DNA from: Daucus carota subsp. sativus
Taxonomy: Eukaryota > Streptophyta > Magnoliopsida > Apiales > Apiaceae
DNA length: 64,000 nt
Assembly: GCF_001625215.2 (NCBI RefSeq)
Contig: NC_030387.2
Location: 29,101,606-29,165,605, forward strand
Direction of reading: 5' to 3'
Both the position numbers and the translations under genes were made by a program. The stretch's first letter is position 1; each line of letters starts with the position of its first letter. Below, one piece after another: positions 8,860-19,622 of the stretch. Below the pieces are notes generated by a model. It was not told the DNA's origin. It saw nothing but the letters and a program-made list of their open reading frames with translations, and ran no database searches.

Positions 8860-9834
8860 ATGGAAGAAGATCTCTCTGTCATTGATGAACCATACAAGTT
8901 CCTCAAGATTGTCCTCAATCCTGACGGTTCACTCACCCGAGATGACCAAGTCCCCCGGGCGCAAGCCATGCCTGAACTAGTATCTGAAATAGCCAACTCT
9001 CCATCACAGAAACAGGTAGCACTCTCCAAAGACATTCCCCTCAACACCACCAACCAAACATTCCTACGCTTGTTCCGCCCTCTCAATCACACTACGAAAC
9101 TTCCTATCATTATTGATTTTCATGGTGGTGGCTTCATTCACTTTAGTGCCACTTCAGCTCGGTTTCATGATTTGTGGAACATTGCGGCTGCTATCACCCC
9201 TTCTTTAATCATAACCGTTGAGTATCGTCTCGCCCCTGAACACCGCCTTCCTGCTGCTTATGATGATGCCCTGGAGGCCATCCTCTGGGTCCGTGATCAA
9301 GCAAGAGGATTTGAAGGGTGTGATCCATGGATGAAAGAGCTAGCTGATTATTCAAACGTTCATATTATGGGTACTAGTGCAGGTGGTAACATTGCTTACC
9401 ATGCAGCTTTACGTGCTCTGGATGTGGACATCAATCCGATCCAGATCAAAGGGCTGATACTAAACCAGCCCTTTTTTGGTGGAGTTGAGCGAAGTCCATC
9501 AGAAGAAAAGTTATATAAAAATCCTTATTTACCAGTGTCTGCTACTGATCTACTGTGGCTGTTGTCATTGCCACTTGGAAGTGATCGTGATCATGAGTAT
9601 TGTAATCCGTTGGATGTTGTTAATCCGAAGATCAAAAGGCTACCGAGGTGTCTGATAAGAGGGTTTGAAGGGGATGCACTGGTGGATAGAATGAAGGCGT
9701 TGGCCAAGATGTTGGATGTGCATGGGGTGAAGGTGGTGTCCAAGTTTGAAGAAGGAGGGTTTCATGGTGCAGCTGATCCAAGTTTGATTCAGGAATTGTT
9801 CTCCAAAGTCAAGGATTTCATTTACTCTTCTTGA
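8860..9834 (+). CDS. Carboxylesterase, CXE1-like (alpha/beta hydrolase)
   Basis: Intronless 324-residue class-I carboxylesterase and close paralogue of the genes at 5576 and 12367. HGGGF is at residues 89-93, Ser173 in GTSAGGN, Asp272 in FEGDALVD and His302 in GGFHGA, so it should be catalytically competent. It differs from its neighbours around the acyl pocket: HFSATSARF here, against SAISAPF in the other two. It also has a three-residue deletion after GGFHGA (ADPSL). Those changes could alter substrate choice, which is inference. Family knowledge places such enzymes in the cytosol. Confidence 0.92.
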   Translation: MEEDLSVIDEPYKFLKIVLNPDGSLTRDDQVPRAQAMPELVSEIANSPSQKQVALSKDIPLNTTNQTFLRLFRPLNHTTKLPIIIDFHGGGFIHFSATSARFHDLWNIAAAITPSLIITVEYRLAPEHRLPAAYDDALEAILWVRDQARGFEGCDPWMKELADYSNVHIMGTSAGGNIAYHAALRALDVDINPIQIKGLILNQPFFGGVERSPSEEKLYKNPYLPVSATDLLWLLSLPLGSDRDHEYCNPLDVVNPKIKRLPRCLIRGFEGDALVDRMKALAKMLDVHGVKVVSKFEEGGFHGAADPSLIQELFSKVKDFIYSS

Positions 9835-12257
9835 TCACTTGTATTATGTCTACTTTGTTATGTTTTTAATAAGAGCAAAACCTTTGCTGGTAGCATGAAA
9901 TGGAGAATAAGTACAAGTTCATAGCTTATGATTCTTGTTAAGCCACACTAGACTCTCTCAATCCTCAGATCGCCTTCTTAAATTTCATTTCATCCTCGTT
10001 TAAAAATTTATTCCTTGCTACCAAACGAAACATCAGTTTCCAACTTTATGAAAATTTATTGATATCTGTACAAGTAGAAACCACTGAGGCCTAAACAAAG
10101 TTTTGATAATATCTGCCAATATCACTACTCTTGATATATATACTGATCAAGATATTATCTTCTCAGATTGCATCATTGATCTTCATTGATATTTAGGTAT
10201 ATATTATCATTTCATTTATGTAAATGATGTCACCCTCTCTGTGTTAATAATATCCATGCAGTTTGATGTCCAGTGATTCCCTGAATATATACTGTACAAT
10301 CTATTAATGTAAGATTGACTGAATTTTGGTATAAGTTGAGGTAGAATCTGAAGCCTTTCTATTTCCTCTTTCTATCCATATACCACCACCTCATATGACC
10401 ATGGCAGCCAACACAATTCCCTAATGCTTGAGTAAGCAGCGGGGGGAGTTAATTGGGTGCTATTCATAGATACCGTCTTTAAGAGGTCCTAGGAGGAGAA
10501 TCACACTCATTGAGAGATCCTTGATACGAAAGAAAAATGGTAAGAATTCAACAGCAGCATGATTATCTTTACAAAATTAGGATATTGATAAAATGTTACA
10601 AGAAATAAATGAAACATGCAGAACATTAGTAAATTTAGAGGTAGGGAGAAAGAAAGAACCAATGTGAGATATTGGTAGTGAGGACACTTATGATTAGATC
10701 ATAAATGCTGTCATAAAATGCATGAAGTGAGAGGTTTGGCAAAAGCTTCATGCGAGGTGGTCAAGAACTCTATGTGAGAGTCGAAGCCTGTGATTAGTTG
10801 GAGAAACAGTACTGATAAGTGCACCTGTGATTAGTTTGTCTTGACGTTTCCAAGAGAGATAAGCTGGATTCAGTTATGTTTTAGACTCGACGGAACAATT
10901 TCAGAAGGAGCAGTGTAGGTACTGTCAACAAACTTGAGTAAGTCCCTGCATTGATTATACTGAAACCTTCAGTTCAGTTGTTAAACCAGTAACAATTCGA
11001 ACTCTTATCAGTCTTGCAGTCTCCATCCATGTGCACGCAAAAATTAAATATCACGTCTGGTAGCTCATAGTTACAAAATTTTATTTGTCAATAATTAGTC
11101 GTTGCTGACAGTCATCACCACATATTATAATCCAACCAGATATAATTTTATGCAAAATCAAAGCTGATCATTTCCAAACTGATGGCTGATGCATTTCTAA
11201 CTGGTCAAGCTAGTGGACTGGTTCTCAAACCTGTTCAATGGCAACTGAAACAAATGACTCATGCTTGAAATCTTCGTCAAGATAGGGTAAAAATTGCAAC
11301 AACAAAAACAAGTGCTGTCTGAAAGAACACGGAAGCGTCTGCTAAATTTATATATCAGTCCCTCGCAATACTGAAAAGTATTATCTTTTAATTATTTTTC
11401 AGAAAGAAATATTAAAACATGTTGGTGTACTGTATATTTGACAAATTTTCCTCTGCTCCAGATAACCCTTTGGCCTTTGTAACCACAGATTACAATTCAT
11501 ATTTCTGTCACTGAGATACGAGTACAGGCGATGAACAGAAACTCACTCCGCTAATATCACCTAAACTGGAGGTGATTTATGTGGATACAGGGGATCCCAT
11601 TATTAGCGTGAGGGGAAACAATCAATATACAGTCAACTAAATTTGGAAAAAAATTGAGAACACTTTTTGAGGTAACTAGTATTTTCCGGGGGAAACAATC
11701 AATGTACAGTCAACTAAATTTGGAAAAAAAAATTGAGAACACTTTTTGAGGTTACTAGCATCTTCCATAAATTATAGCATATTTTAAAACCATCTGCTTA
11801 AGTCTCGGTCAATATACTTGGGTAGTTCATTCTGAATCCTAAAAAATGAAGAAAAGAACAAGATTACGAATAACTAGTTTACAATTTTATTAGCATTACT
11901 GAACAAGGAATATTAGAAAATGAAGTTAGTAAGAAGAGGATTTGGTGACAATCAGTTTTCAGTTGCTAATGGCTAAAGCACCTTGTAATATTCTTACCTC
12001 TGCTTCTTCTTACAGAACCATCCTGGCCCTGTCCTCAACTGTCAAAAGTACAAAATTCCAAATATTAGATTTATTCAACACTTTTGATCTGGCCTAATTA
12101 TGTCAGCGGCAGATCATTGAAATCTTTTCTTCTAATCTTGATTACGGATATCTTGATGTCCAGCCAACACATGCCTCATTTCATAAGAAGCCTCGACGTA
12201 GGTGCCATTATGACAGCGATTAGCATGATAAAAAATATGCCAGACCTGGTCCATGTG
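9835..12257. other. Intergenic part of CXE tandem unit
   Basis: No gene seen. It contains the same downstream blocks as the other units (near 10065-10095 and 11190-11280). A segment with GGGGAAACAATCAAT and ACAGTCAACTAAATTTGG is present twice within 100 bp (11610-11760), a local tandem duplication. Confidence 0.45.
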
Positions 12258-12366
12258 TGAGTTTGTTTAGTCATTAGTCAAATCTTGCAAACAATTCTTA
12301 GTTCTATAAGAATCCACAAGTACATAGCTATCTCTCACTAATTAATTAAGCCCTTCAAAGAAAACA
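12258..12366 (+). promoter_or_regulatory. Conserved CXE promoter block, copy 3
   Basis: Third copy of the block at 5466-5575 and 8756-8859, with GTGAGTTTGTTTAGTCAT, CTATAAGAATCCACAA, CTCTCACTAATTAATTAAGC and AAAGAAAACA before the ATG. Confidence 0.55.
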
Positions 12367-13347
12367 ATGGCAGCAGATCTCTCCCTCATTGATGAACCTT
12401 ACAAGTTCCTCAAAATTGCTCTCAATCCTGACGGTTCACTCACCCGAGAGGACCAAGTCCCCCAGGCGCCTGCCATGCCTGAACTGGCCTCAGAAACAGC
12501 CAACCCTCCATCGCAGAAACAAGTAGCACTCTCCAAAGACATTCCCCTAAACGCCACAAACCAAACATTTATACGTTTGTTCCGCCCTCTCAAACACACT
12601 ACTAAACTTCCTGTCATCATTGACTTTCATGGTGGTGGCTTCATTCTTTATAGTGCCATTTCAGCTCCGTTTAATGATTTGTGGAACATCGCGGCTGCTG
12701 TCACCCCTGCTTTGATCATAACTGTTGAGTACCGTCTTGCCCCTGAACACCGCCTTCCTGCTGCTTATGATGATGCCATGGAGGCCATTCTTTGGGTCCG
12801 TGATCAAGCCAGAGACGTTGACGGATGTGATCCATGGATGAAAGAGCTAGCTGACTATTCAAACGTTCATATCATGGGTACTAGTGCAGGTGGTAACATT
12901 GCTTACCATGCAGGTTTACGTTCCCTGGATGTGGACATCAGTCCGATCCAGATCAAAGGGCTGATACTAAATCAGCCCTTTTTTGGGGGAGTTGAGCGAA
13001 CCTCATCAGAAGAAAAGTTAAGCAGAAATCCTTATCTACCAGTGTCTGCTAGTGACCTGATGTGGCTCTTGTCATTACCTCTTGGAAGTGACCGTGATCA
13101 CGAGTATTCTAATCCGTTGGATGTTGTGAATCCGAAGATCACAAGCCTACCGAGGTGTCTGATAAGAGGGTTTGAAGGGGATGCACTGGTGGATAGAATG
13201 AAGGGGTTGGCCAAGTTGCTGGATGCACATGGGGTGAAGGTGGTGTCCAAGTTTGAAGAGGGAGGGTTTCATGGTGCAGAGGTGTCTGATCCAAGGGTGG
13301 TCCAGGAATTGTTTTCCCAGCTCAAGGATTTCATTTACTCTTCTTAA
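12367..13347 (+). CDS. Carboxylesterase, CXE1-like (alpha/beta hydrolase)
   Basis: Intronless 326-residue class-I carboxylesterase. HGGGF is at residues 89-93, Ser173 in GTSAGGN, Asp272 in FEGDALVD and His302 in GGFHGA. It is closest to the gene at 8860 in sequence and promoter, so the two probably arose by the latest duplication in the array. It ends SQLKDFIYSS then TAA. An AATAAAA signal lies about 55 bases past the stop. No sign of decay. Confidence 0.92.
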   Translation: MAADLSLIDEPYKFLKIALNPDGSLTREDQVPQAPAMPELASETANPPSQKQVALSKDIPLNATNQTFIRLFRPLKHTTKLPVIIDFHGGGFILYSAISAPFNDLWNIAAAVTPALIITVEYRLAPEHRLPAAYDDAMEAILWVRDQARDVDGCDPWMKELADYSNVHIMGTSAGGNIAYHAGLRSLDVDISPIQIKGLILNQPFFGGVERTSSEEKLSRNPYLPVSASDLMWLLSLPLGSDRDHEYSNPLDVVNPKITSLPRCLIRGFEGDALVDRMKGLAKLLDAHGVKVVSKFEEGGFHGAEVSDPRVVQELFSQLKDFIYSS

Positions 13348-14467
13348 TTGCTTGTAATAAGGATATTAATTATGTCTACTTTGTAATAAGCATATTATGT
13401 TTTAATAAAAATACAATCTTTATTGTTAAGTACCATTTTCCCACTTGTTAAGATCAACCCACATGCATGAAATGGAGAATAAGTACAAGATCTTTCATAA
13501 CTCACAATTCTTGTTAAGCCACACCAGACTCTCACTCAGTCCTCAAATCACCTTCATAAATTTATAAATTTCATTTCGTCCTCGTTCATTTTCAGTCAGG
13601 CCTTAGAAGACAATTCTGATTCAAAATGTTTACATTGAACAACCACAAGAGACGTGCCCTACGCACATAAGAATCCAAGAAAGCAATCAGCAGAATGCCA
13701 GAATGCATTCCCACCCCCATGTCTCCATCCATGTAAAGTCTAATATTAAATTTGACATTCGGTAGCTCATCATATTTGCCAAATTATGTTAAGATCAATA
13801 ATTAGTCGTTGCTGACAGCCATCGCCACCTAATAATCGAACGAGATAAAATATTTTAAGCAAAATCAGAGGTGAAGGCTGATGCATTTGTAACTGGTGAA
13901 GCTATTGGACTGGTTCTGAAGCCTGTTTCAACTGCAAATGAACAAATGACTGAGGCTGGAAATCTGAGTCAAGATCGGGTAATTACAAGTGCAAAGCTGA
14001 AGGCAATGTTACGTTGTCTAAAAGAATATCTTGATTTTTTATTATTTCTGCAAAGAAACATTAAAAATGTATATTTTTTATGTCAACTATACAATACTCC
14101 TGATGTGATTGCTACCGTTATATTTTGAAAGAATTGATTGGTTTTCATATTTTCAAGTCAGTTTCTCGGACCACAAACCTTGAACGTTGACAAACTTAAC
14201 TCATGCTCCAGCTGACCCGTTGCTTAAATTTTTGAGTCGCACAATGAGAATCTTATCCAGGAGACCTTGAGCCCTTGATTAGGTCACCACGATAATTCCA
14301 GGAAACGTTTACAGAAGAAGAAAATGAGGATTAGGTACAAATCATCACTGCATAAATTTTCCTTAATGCGACCTCTGTGATAAAGAAAGATTTCAGTTTG
14401 AAATTTTTACAGTCGACAACCGCCATAGAGGACCATGCACATAAAGAATTTAGATGTGCAATAATGC
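13348..14467. other. Intergenic remnant of CXE unit
   Basis: No gene seen. Repeats the downstream blocks of the CXE units (near 13595-13760 and 13866-13990). The short open frame at 13871-14128 lies in the duplicated spacer, is not kept open in the other copies, and is not supported as a gene. Confidence 0.4.
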
Positions 14468-14719
14468 TTCCTCGGTCCCTCTTTGGTTGTCACAATTTCA
14501 TTTTTATCGGTCAAATTGACTAATTTTTGATCAAAGATTATAAGTCACTCTTTCATTATTTTAAAAAACTGAAAATTACATCTTAAGGTAGATTAAAAGT
14601 TATTTCCAGGGACATATTTTTGTTATTTTATCAATCGATAAAATATTACTAAATTTCAGTCAAACTTTGGTCAATTTGACCGGTACAAAACCAAATGTCA
14701 CAAAAAGGGATGGAGGGAG
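14468..14719. mobile_element. Stowaway-like MITE
   Basis: The left end CTTCCTCGGTCCCTCTTTGG and the right end, read on the other strand as CTCCCTCCATCCCTTTTTGT, are imperfect inverted repeats. CGGTCAAATTGAC and its mirror lie further in. A TA follows the right end; the left target base pair is degenerate. About 250 bp, non-coding. Confidence 0.6.
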
Positions 14720-16119
14720 TATCTTTTACGAAAAATCCCGCAGGCCGCGACTAACAAAGAAACTTACAACAATGAAACAAAGAAACTTACAAGTTACAAC
14801 AATATGATTACAATAGTCGTGCCATGCCGTCCCGGTTTAGAGGCAGGCCGTGCTCATTCCGTGCTGGCACAGAACTGATACGGTGCAAGCCGTACCGGGC
14901 TTGTTGTAAGACAACACCTCCAATTAATGGTGGCAATTTACAACTTGTTGAGATTTATCGACAATCCTGAAATGCAGGATCACAACAAGAACTTCCATTA
15001 GCTCGTATGATATTGTGAAGGTAGAACAGGTTGAGCATATTTAGGCTATCACTTCATCCTCTAATTACCTTTTCAATGTCATATAATTTTCATACAATTT
15101 TACTCCTTCCTAGCAAAAGAAGCAGTCAGTTCACAACTATTACGTAAACATTACTGAATTACAGAGATATTGCCAGAAGTAGAGGCTAAGGCCTGAGCGA
15201 ACATTTTTGATGCGAAATTATTATTTGAACCACCACACGATAGGGAGCCTATACAGATAAGAAAGCTATCAACCGAATGCCCCGGGCCTATTTCTCCAGT
15301 ATTCATCCATGTGAATAAATCCCATTAGTAGAAGTGTCTTTTAGCTCCTGTTGCAGGATTCCATTGAGCTCAATGATCAGTTGATCCTTACTAACAACCA
15401 TCACCACATGTAACTATGTCAGCAAGTTTGTTTTTATCATTTCGCGACTGAAAAAGATGGTTGATGCATTTGTAAGGGATCAAGCTAGCCTTCAAGATCA
15501 TCCATCAGATTACAATTGCAGTAAAATTTATATGATATTTGTAAAAGAAATCAGAGTATATTACATGATGATATGTGTGGTCCATACCGTTGTTGCTTTG
15601 CAGGGTCCCCAATGGAAATGATCTCTCTGTATCAAGAACTATAATGGGTATGGACCGCGTGGTAGACTGATAGTGGTTGTTTGGGCAGATTTGTTGATAC
15701 TGATGAGACCTTACCTTGATCAAGCTGTAAAATTTTATCTGCAAATTACACTCTTGGTGTACTAATGGAAACGCAATGTAAATGATATTACCCAGCGTCA
15801 CTTCTGTAGGCATTTTGCAGCAATCTGTGTTACCAATGGATTTTCTTGAATTTGCAAATACTAAACCTTCAAAAATCAGGATAAAATTAGAAGGAAATTC
15901 CAGTTTTATCTTTAAACCCAGCCTGTTGTAGTTGATTTAAGTTGTAAAACCAACTTGAAGCAACGATTAACAGTTTAGGGCCCTCGATGGACTAATGATA
16001 TCACTCACTCTTATGTATATGTGATCTGTATTTGTTCGTACTATGTTAGGTGGACCTCTATGCCTGAAAATATCAAGATTCATAATTAACTACAAAATCA
16101 GTCTTTAACCATTCAAGAC
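14720..16119. other. Intergenic, CXE-less remnant of tandem unit
   Basis: The blocks at about 15175-15360 and 15455-15490 match the spacer blocks after each CXE gene, but no CXE follows. So a further tandem unit lost its gene, or only the spacer was copied. A GC-richer patch near 14820-14920 with several GCCGT motifs is unexplained. Upstream of 16120 is the leader of the HPR3-like gene. Confidence 0.4.
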
Positions 16120-17298
16120 ATGCATCACTGCTCTAACAAAATGGCTTCATCCCCTGACAAAATCTCTCCAGAACTCCCTGTAGTCCTGATTCTTAAACCC
16201 CCGGAGGTTTTCAAGGTCCACGAGGAACTTTTCTGCCAGAGATTCCATTTTCTACGAGCCTGGGAATCCACACTTCCCACTGACCAGTTCCTTACTACTT
16301 ATGCTCAGTCCATTCAAGCACTCTTCTGTAACTCTTTTACTCCCATTCCTGCTCATGTCATCCGTCTGCTTCCTTCACTTCGTCTTATAGTTACTAGCAG
16401 TGTTGGCGTCAACCACATTGATCTCCACGAGTGTCGGAGGCAGGGGATCAAGGTGGCTAATATTGCTAAGGTATTTACAGATGATGTTGCAGATATTGCA
16501 GTGGGGTTATTGATTGATGTGCTTAGGAAAGTGAGTGCTGGTGATCAGTATGTTCGTTCTGGTTCTCGAATTTGGTCTGATTTTCCTCTCGGTTATAAGG
16601 TCAGATAAATCATAGTACATAAACCAATTTCATTTCTTTTATTATGCAATCAGAAGAATTATTTGCTAATTTTTTATTTTTTTTTATAATTGTGGCCTGC
16701 AATGATTTGGTTCATGTTGAGTAGTTCTTCGTATTCTTATATCAAATTAAAAGTACAATTCTGGTTCCAGTTGGGAGGCAAACGAGTCGGGATTGTTGGA
16801 CTAGGAAGTATAGGCCTGGAAGTCGCGAAAAGGCTTGAAGCATTTGGTTGCATTGTCTCATACAACTCGAGGATGAAGAAACCCTCGGTTCCATTCCTAC
16901 ATTATGCCAATGTCTGTGAACTAGCTTTAAATTCTGATGTACTCATCATTTGTTGTTCATTGACAGAACAAACCTACCACATGATTAATAGAGAGGTCCT
17001 GTCAGCTCTGGGGAAGCACGGGTTCATTGTAAATATAGCACGAGGGAGTATCGTTGATGAGAAAGAGCTGGTGCGGTGTTTAGTGCAAGGAGAGATTGGT
17101 GGTGCTGGTCTTGATGTGTTCGCTGATGAGCCTAATGTTCCGGATGATTTGTTTGAACTGGAGAATGTTGTTCTGTCACCACACCGCGGTGTCTTTACAG
17201 ATGAAACTATGTGGGAATGCTATGAGCTTGTTTCAGGGAACTTGGAAGCTTTTTTCTCTAATAAGCCCTTACTGACTATGGTCCACAATGATGACTGA
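16120..17298 (+). CDS. D-2-hydroxyacid dehydrogenase, HPR3-like (hydroxypyruvate/glyoxylate reductase), two exons
   Basis: Exon 1 is 16120-16599 and exon 2 16771-17298, with a 171-bp GT-AG intron in phase 0 between LGYK and LGGKRVG. The product is 335 residues, or 328 if Met8 (16141) is used; the family is usually near 320. It has the NAD(P) motif GLGSIG (residues 170-175) and the catalytic set Arg251 (IARGS), Glu280 (ADEPN) and His298 (SPHRG). HPR3-type enzymes use NADPH to reduce hydroxypyruvate and glyoxylate, and relatives (HPPR) reduce hydroxyphenylpyruvate in the tyrosine and rosmarinic-acid routes. The family fits HPR3 best by GLLI..LR and the SPHRGVF end, but substrate is not decided by sequence. 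Its paralogue lies at 19623. A transposon sits 6 bases past the stop. Confidence 0.9.
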
Positions 17299-17304
17299 AT
17301 TGAT

Positions 17305-17762
17305 TAGAGCTGTTCACGAACCGAGCCGAGCCGAGTTTTGACCGAACCGAGCCGAGCTTTAATTTTTTTTCTGACGAGCCGAGCCGAGCTTTTTAATCGA
17401 ACAAAAATTGTGTTCAAGCTCGGCTCGTTAACTAACGAGCCGAACACGAGCTTGTTCGCGAACAAATACGAGCCGAGCCGAGTCGAGTCGAGTCGAGCCG
17501 AGCCAGAAAAAAATAAGGACAAACCGCTAGTTGACTCTTAAAATAGCTAACCTAATAATTTTAATTTTTTTTGAAACTTTGTTTATATCACTAAAATGTA
17601 TATATGTTAACATCCATACAGTTGGATCGGTAAAAAATATTTTTTAAAATATTGAAACACTAAATTAGGATTAAACACTAGTTAGCGGTACTAGTCAAAC
17701 TTCTACTTGCCTGTTAAAAACCAAATAAAATTATTATTTCCTAAAATTTGGTTTACATCACT

Positions 17763-17830
<68 letters not shown>

Positions 17831-18114
17831 GTTGAATTCTCAGTCCAATAACATATATAAATTATAAAAAAACCCCGAAAATATTACATTTTTTCGAGCT
17901 TTAACGAGCCGAACTCGAGCCGAACGAGCTCGAGCCGAGCTCGAGCCGAGCTCGAGCCGAACATACTAAAAGCTCGGCTCGAGCTCGTTTACTTAACGAA
18001 CAATTTTTTGTGTTCGAGTTCGAGCTCGTTAACTTAACGAGCCGAGCCGAACGAGCTCTTAACGAGCCGAGCTCGAGCTTGTTCGCGAACAGCTCGGTTC
18101 GTTAAACAGCCCTA
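17305..18114. mobile_element. hAT-like MITE with GAGCCGAGC-rich ends
   Basis: A perfect 8-bp target duplication GAATTGAT (17297-17304 and 18115-18122) flanks 810 bp. The ends TAGAGCTGTTCACGAACC and, on the other strand, TAGGGCTGTTTAACGAACC are inverted repeats followed by long runs of GAGCCGAGC-type motifs. The interior holds an (AT)n microsatellite. The first target copy overlaps the TGA stop of the HPR3-like gene. Confidence 0.9.
17765..17827. repeat. (AT)n microsatellite
   Basis: About 31 AT dinucleotides in an uninterrupted run inside the hAT-like element. Probably length-variable. Confidence 0.95.
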
Positions 18115-18257
18115 GAATTGATCAACCCCAATGACAGTCACAAGTACTTTTGTGGTATTTTCCTACTGTTCATGTTTGTTTAGAAACTGTTTTTTCTCAT
18201 ATAGTGAGGAAGACAGGAAGTCTCTTCCGAATTATCAATAAATAACTGACATAAAAG

Positions 18258-18281
18258 CCGGTGCGAGGCACGGACCTCTAG
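18258..18281 (+). mobile_element. Possible Helitron 3' terminus
   Basis: CCGGTGC, GAG, GCACGG form a short hairpin with one bulged base. It is followed four bases later by CTAG and then a T, as at the 3' ends of plant Helitrons (hairpin, CTRR, insertion before T). No 5' TC end or helicase was found, so only an end is claimed. Confidence 0.4.
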
Positions 18282-18654
18282 TTTTTGCTGTATTTTAAAT
18301 AATGTTCATGTGTTATTACATTGTTCTCGTACGGGTCTTGAATTTGTATTGTGTTTTAAATAATATCTGTCTGTCATCATATTGTTTCGAGCGTAACTAT
18401 TACGTTTTATTTTTTGACAAAATATGTAAATATGAAAAATGTAATATTTGCAACCTAATAGCATTAATATTAATAATAAGTACTATTCCCTCCGTCCTAT
18501 TTTATATGAACCTTATTCCTTTTTGGGACATCTCAATGAACTTATTATACTTACTATTTTTAAACACTACTCAAATAAATAATATATTGAAACGAATATA
18601 AATACAAAAGTTTTAAAGTATGTGGTTAATGCTTTTGAATAACAAACTTATTGT

Positions 18655-18745
18655 TTGCGTAGTTCAAGTGGTTTGAGTGATGTATTTGTATCGGAGAGAA
18701 ACTGAGTTCGAATCTTATGAATAACGTCTTTTATATATATATATA
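18655..18745 (+). mobile_element. tRNA-derived SINE head
   Basis: GCGTAGTTCAAGTGG resembles a pol III A box and GAGTTCGAATCTT a B box; the two lie about 45 bases apart, as in plant SINEs. The segment ends in a TA-rich tail. The acceptor-stem pairing of a real tRNA is missing, so it is not a tRNA gene. Confidence 0.45.
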
Positions 18746-18814
18746 TGAGAAGAGGTTAGGTAGATAAGTAGATATATAAAGTTTTAAGATTTTATATAAA
18801 TTTTAAATAATTAA

Positions 18815-18992
18815 TTTTAAAGTTCGGATCGGTTCGGTTTTTGTCGGATCGGTTCCTATCCAAAACCGAAATCGAATAATCGGTTTCGGTTTTTAATTTC
18901 TCGGATCCGGTTTCGGTTCGAATTTATACGGTTCGGTGTTTAGCAGTTTTTGTCAGTTTCGGATTTATTCGGAATTTTGCTCACCCCTGCTC
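18815..18992. mobile_element. Single end of a hAT-like element with CGGTTCGG motifs
   Basis: Runs of TCGGATCGGTTC and CGGTTTCGG end in GCTCACCCCTGC, the mirror of the common CAGGGGTGAGC hAT end. The partner end was not found within reach, so the left border is approximate and the element may be truncated. Confidence 0.45.
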
Positions 18993-19622
18993 TTCGTCCC
19001 TGATTGCCGGTATTTCTAGCCCGTTTACCCTCTGAGTTCTGATAATATTTCTCATGTTGTGGTCCTGCAGAGAGTCTTACCTTATTTTCTAAAAATAAGT
19101 TTTAAAAAAATATATAAAAATGTGTATTTTCTTTCGAGTTCACCCATATTCATGAAGAAAAAAAATATTTCTCAAAAGCATGAAATGTGTTTATGTGTGG
19201 GGTGTTGGATGAACTTGAAAAAAATATGCAACTTAGAGGGTTAATGTGTGTTTAAAAAAATATGAAAAAAATATTCGTCGTATTTGAGGGGCTGAACCGT
19301 GCAAAATGGTACTTGAGGGGTTCATGTGAATATTGGTGTCAACTTAGAGGGTTAATGTGTGTTTTAGCCTTTATATAATTTCAACTAAATATCATCATAT
19401 GATTTAAAATTTTAATCAAATATAATCAGGTATTTTAAAATAATTTATCTAAATACTTAATAATTAATATTCTGGTATACTTTTCAAAATCGAAAATCTA
19501 TACATAGGGGTCCCACGATCACAAAAATCCTCGGGAATTAATTCAGTACAGCCCAGCAAGGCAGCAATCACCAACTGAGCTCCAACCTCAAACCACCCAA
19601 AACAGGAAAACACCCCCCCAAA
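18993..19622. other. Leader and promoter of second HPR3-like gene
   Basis: No gene. A sentence-like direct repeat, AACTTAGAGGGTTAATGTG, occurs at about 19230 and 19329, with poly-T/A tracts between. Proximal to 19622 the DNA becomes C-rich, as expected for a 5' UTR. Confidence 0.4.

Noticed and set aside
13871-14128. 85-codon frame in the CXE spacer
   Set aside because: Part of a duplicated spacer block; the same block is not open in the other units.
18655-18745. Possible tRNA gene
   Set aside because: A and B boxes are recognisable, but the acceptor stem and anticodon arm do not pair; better read as a SINE head.
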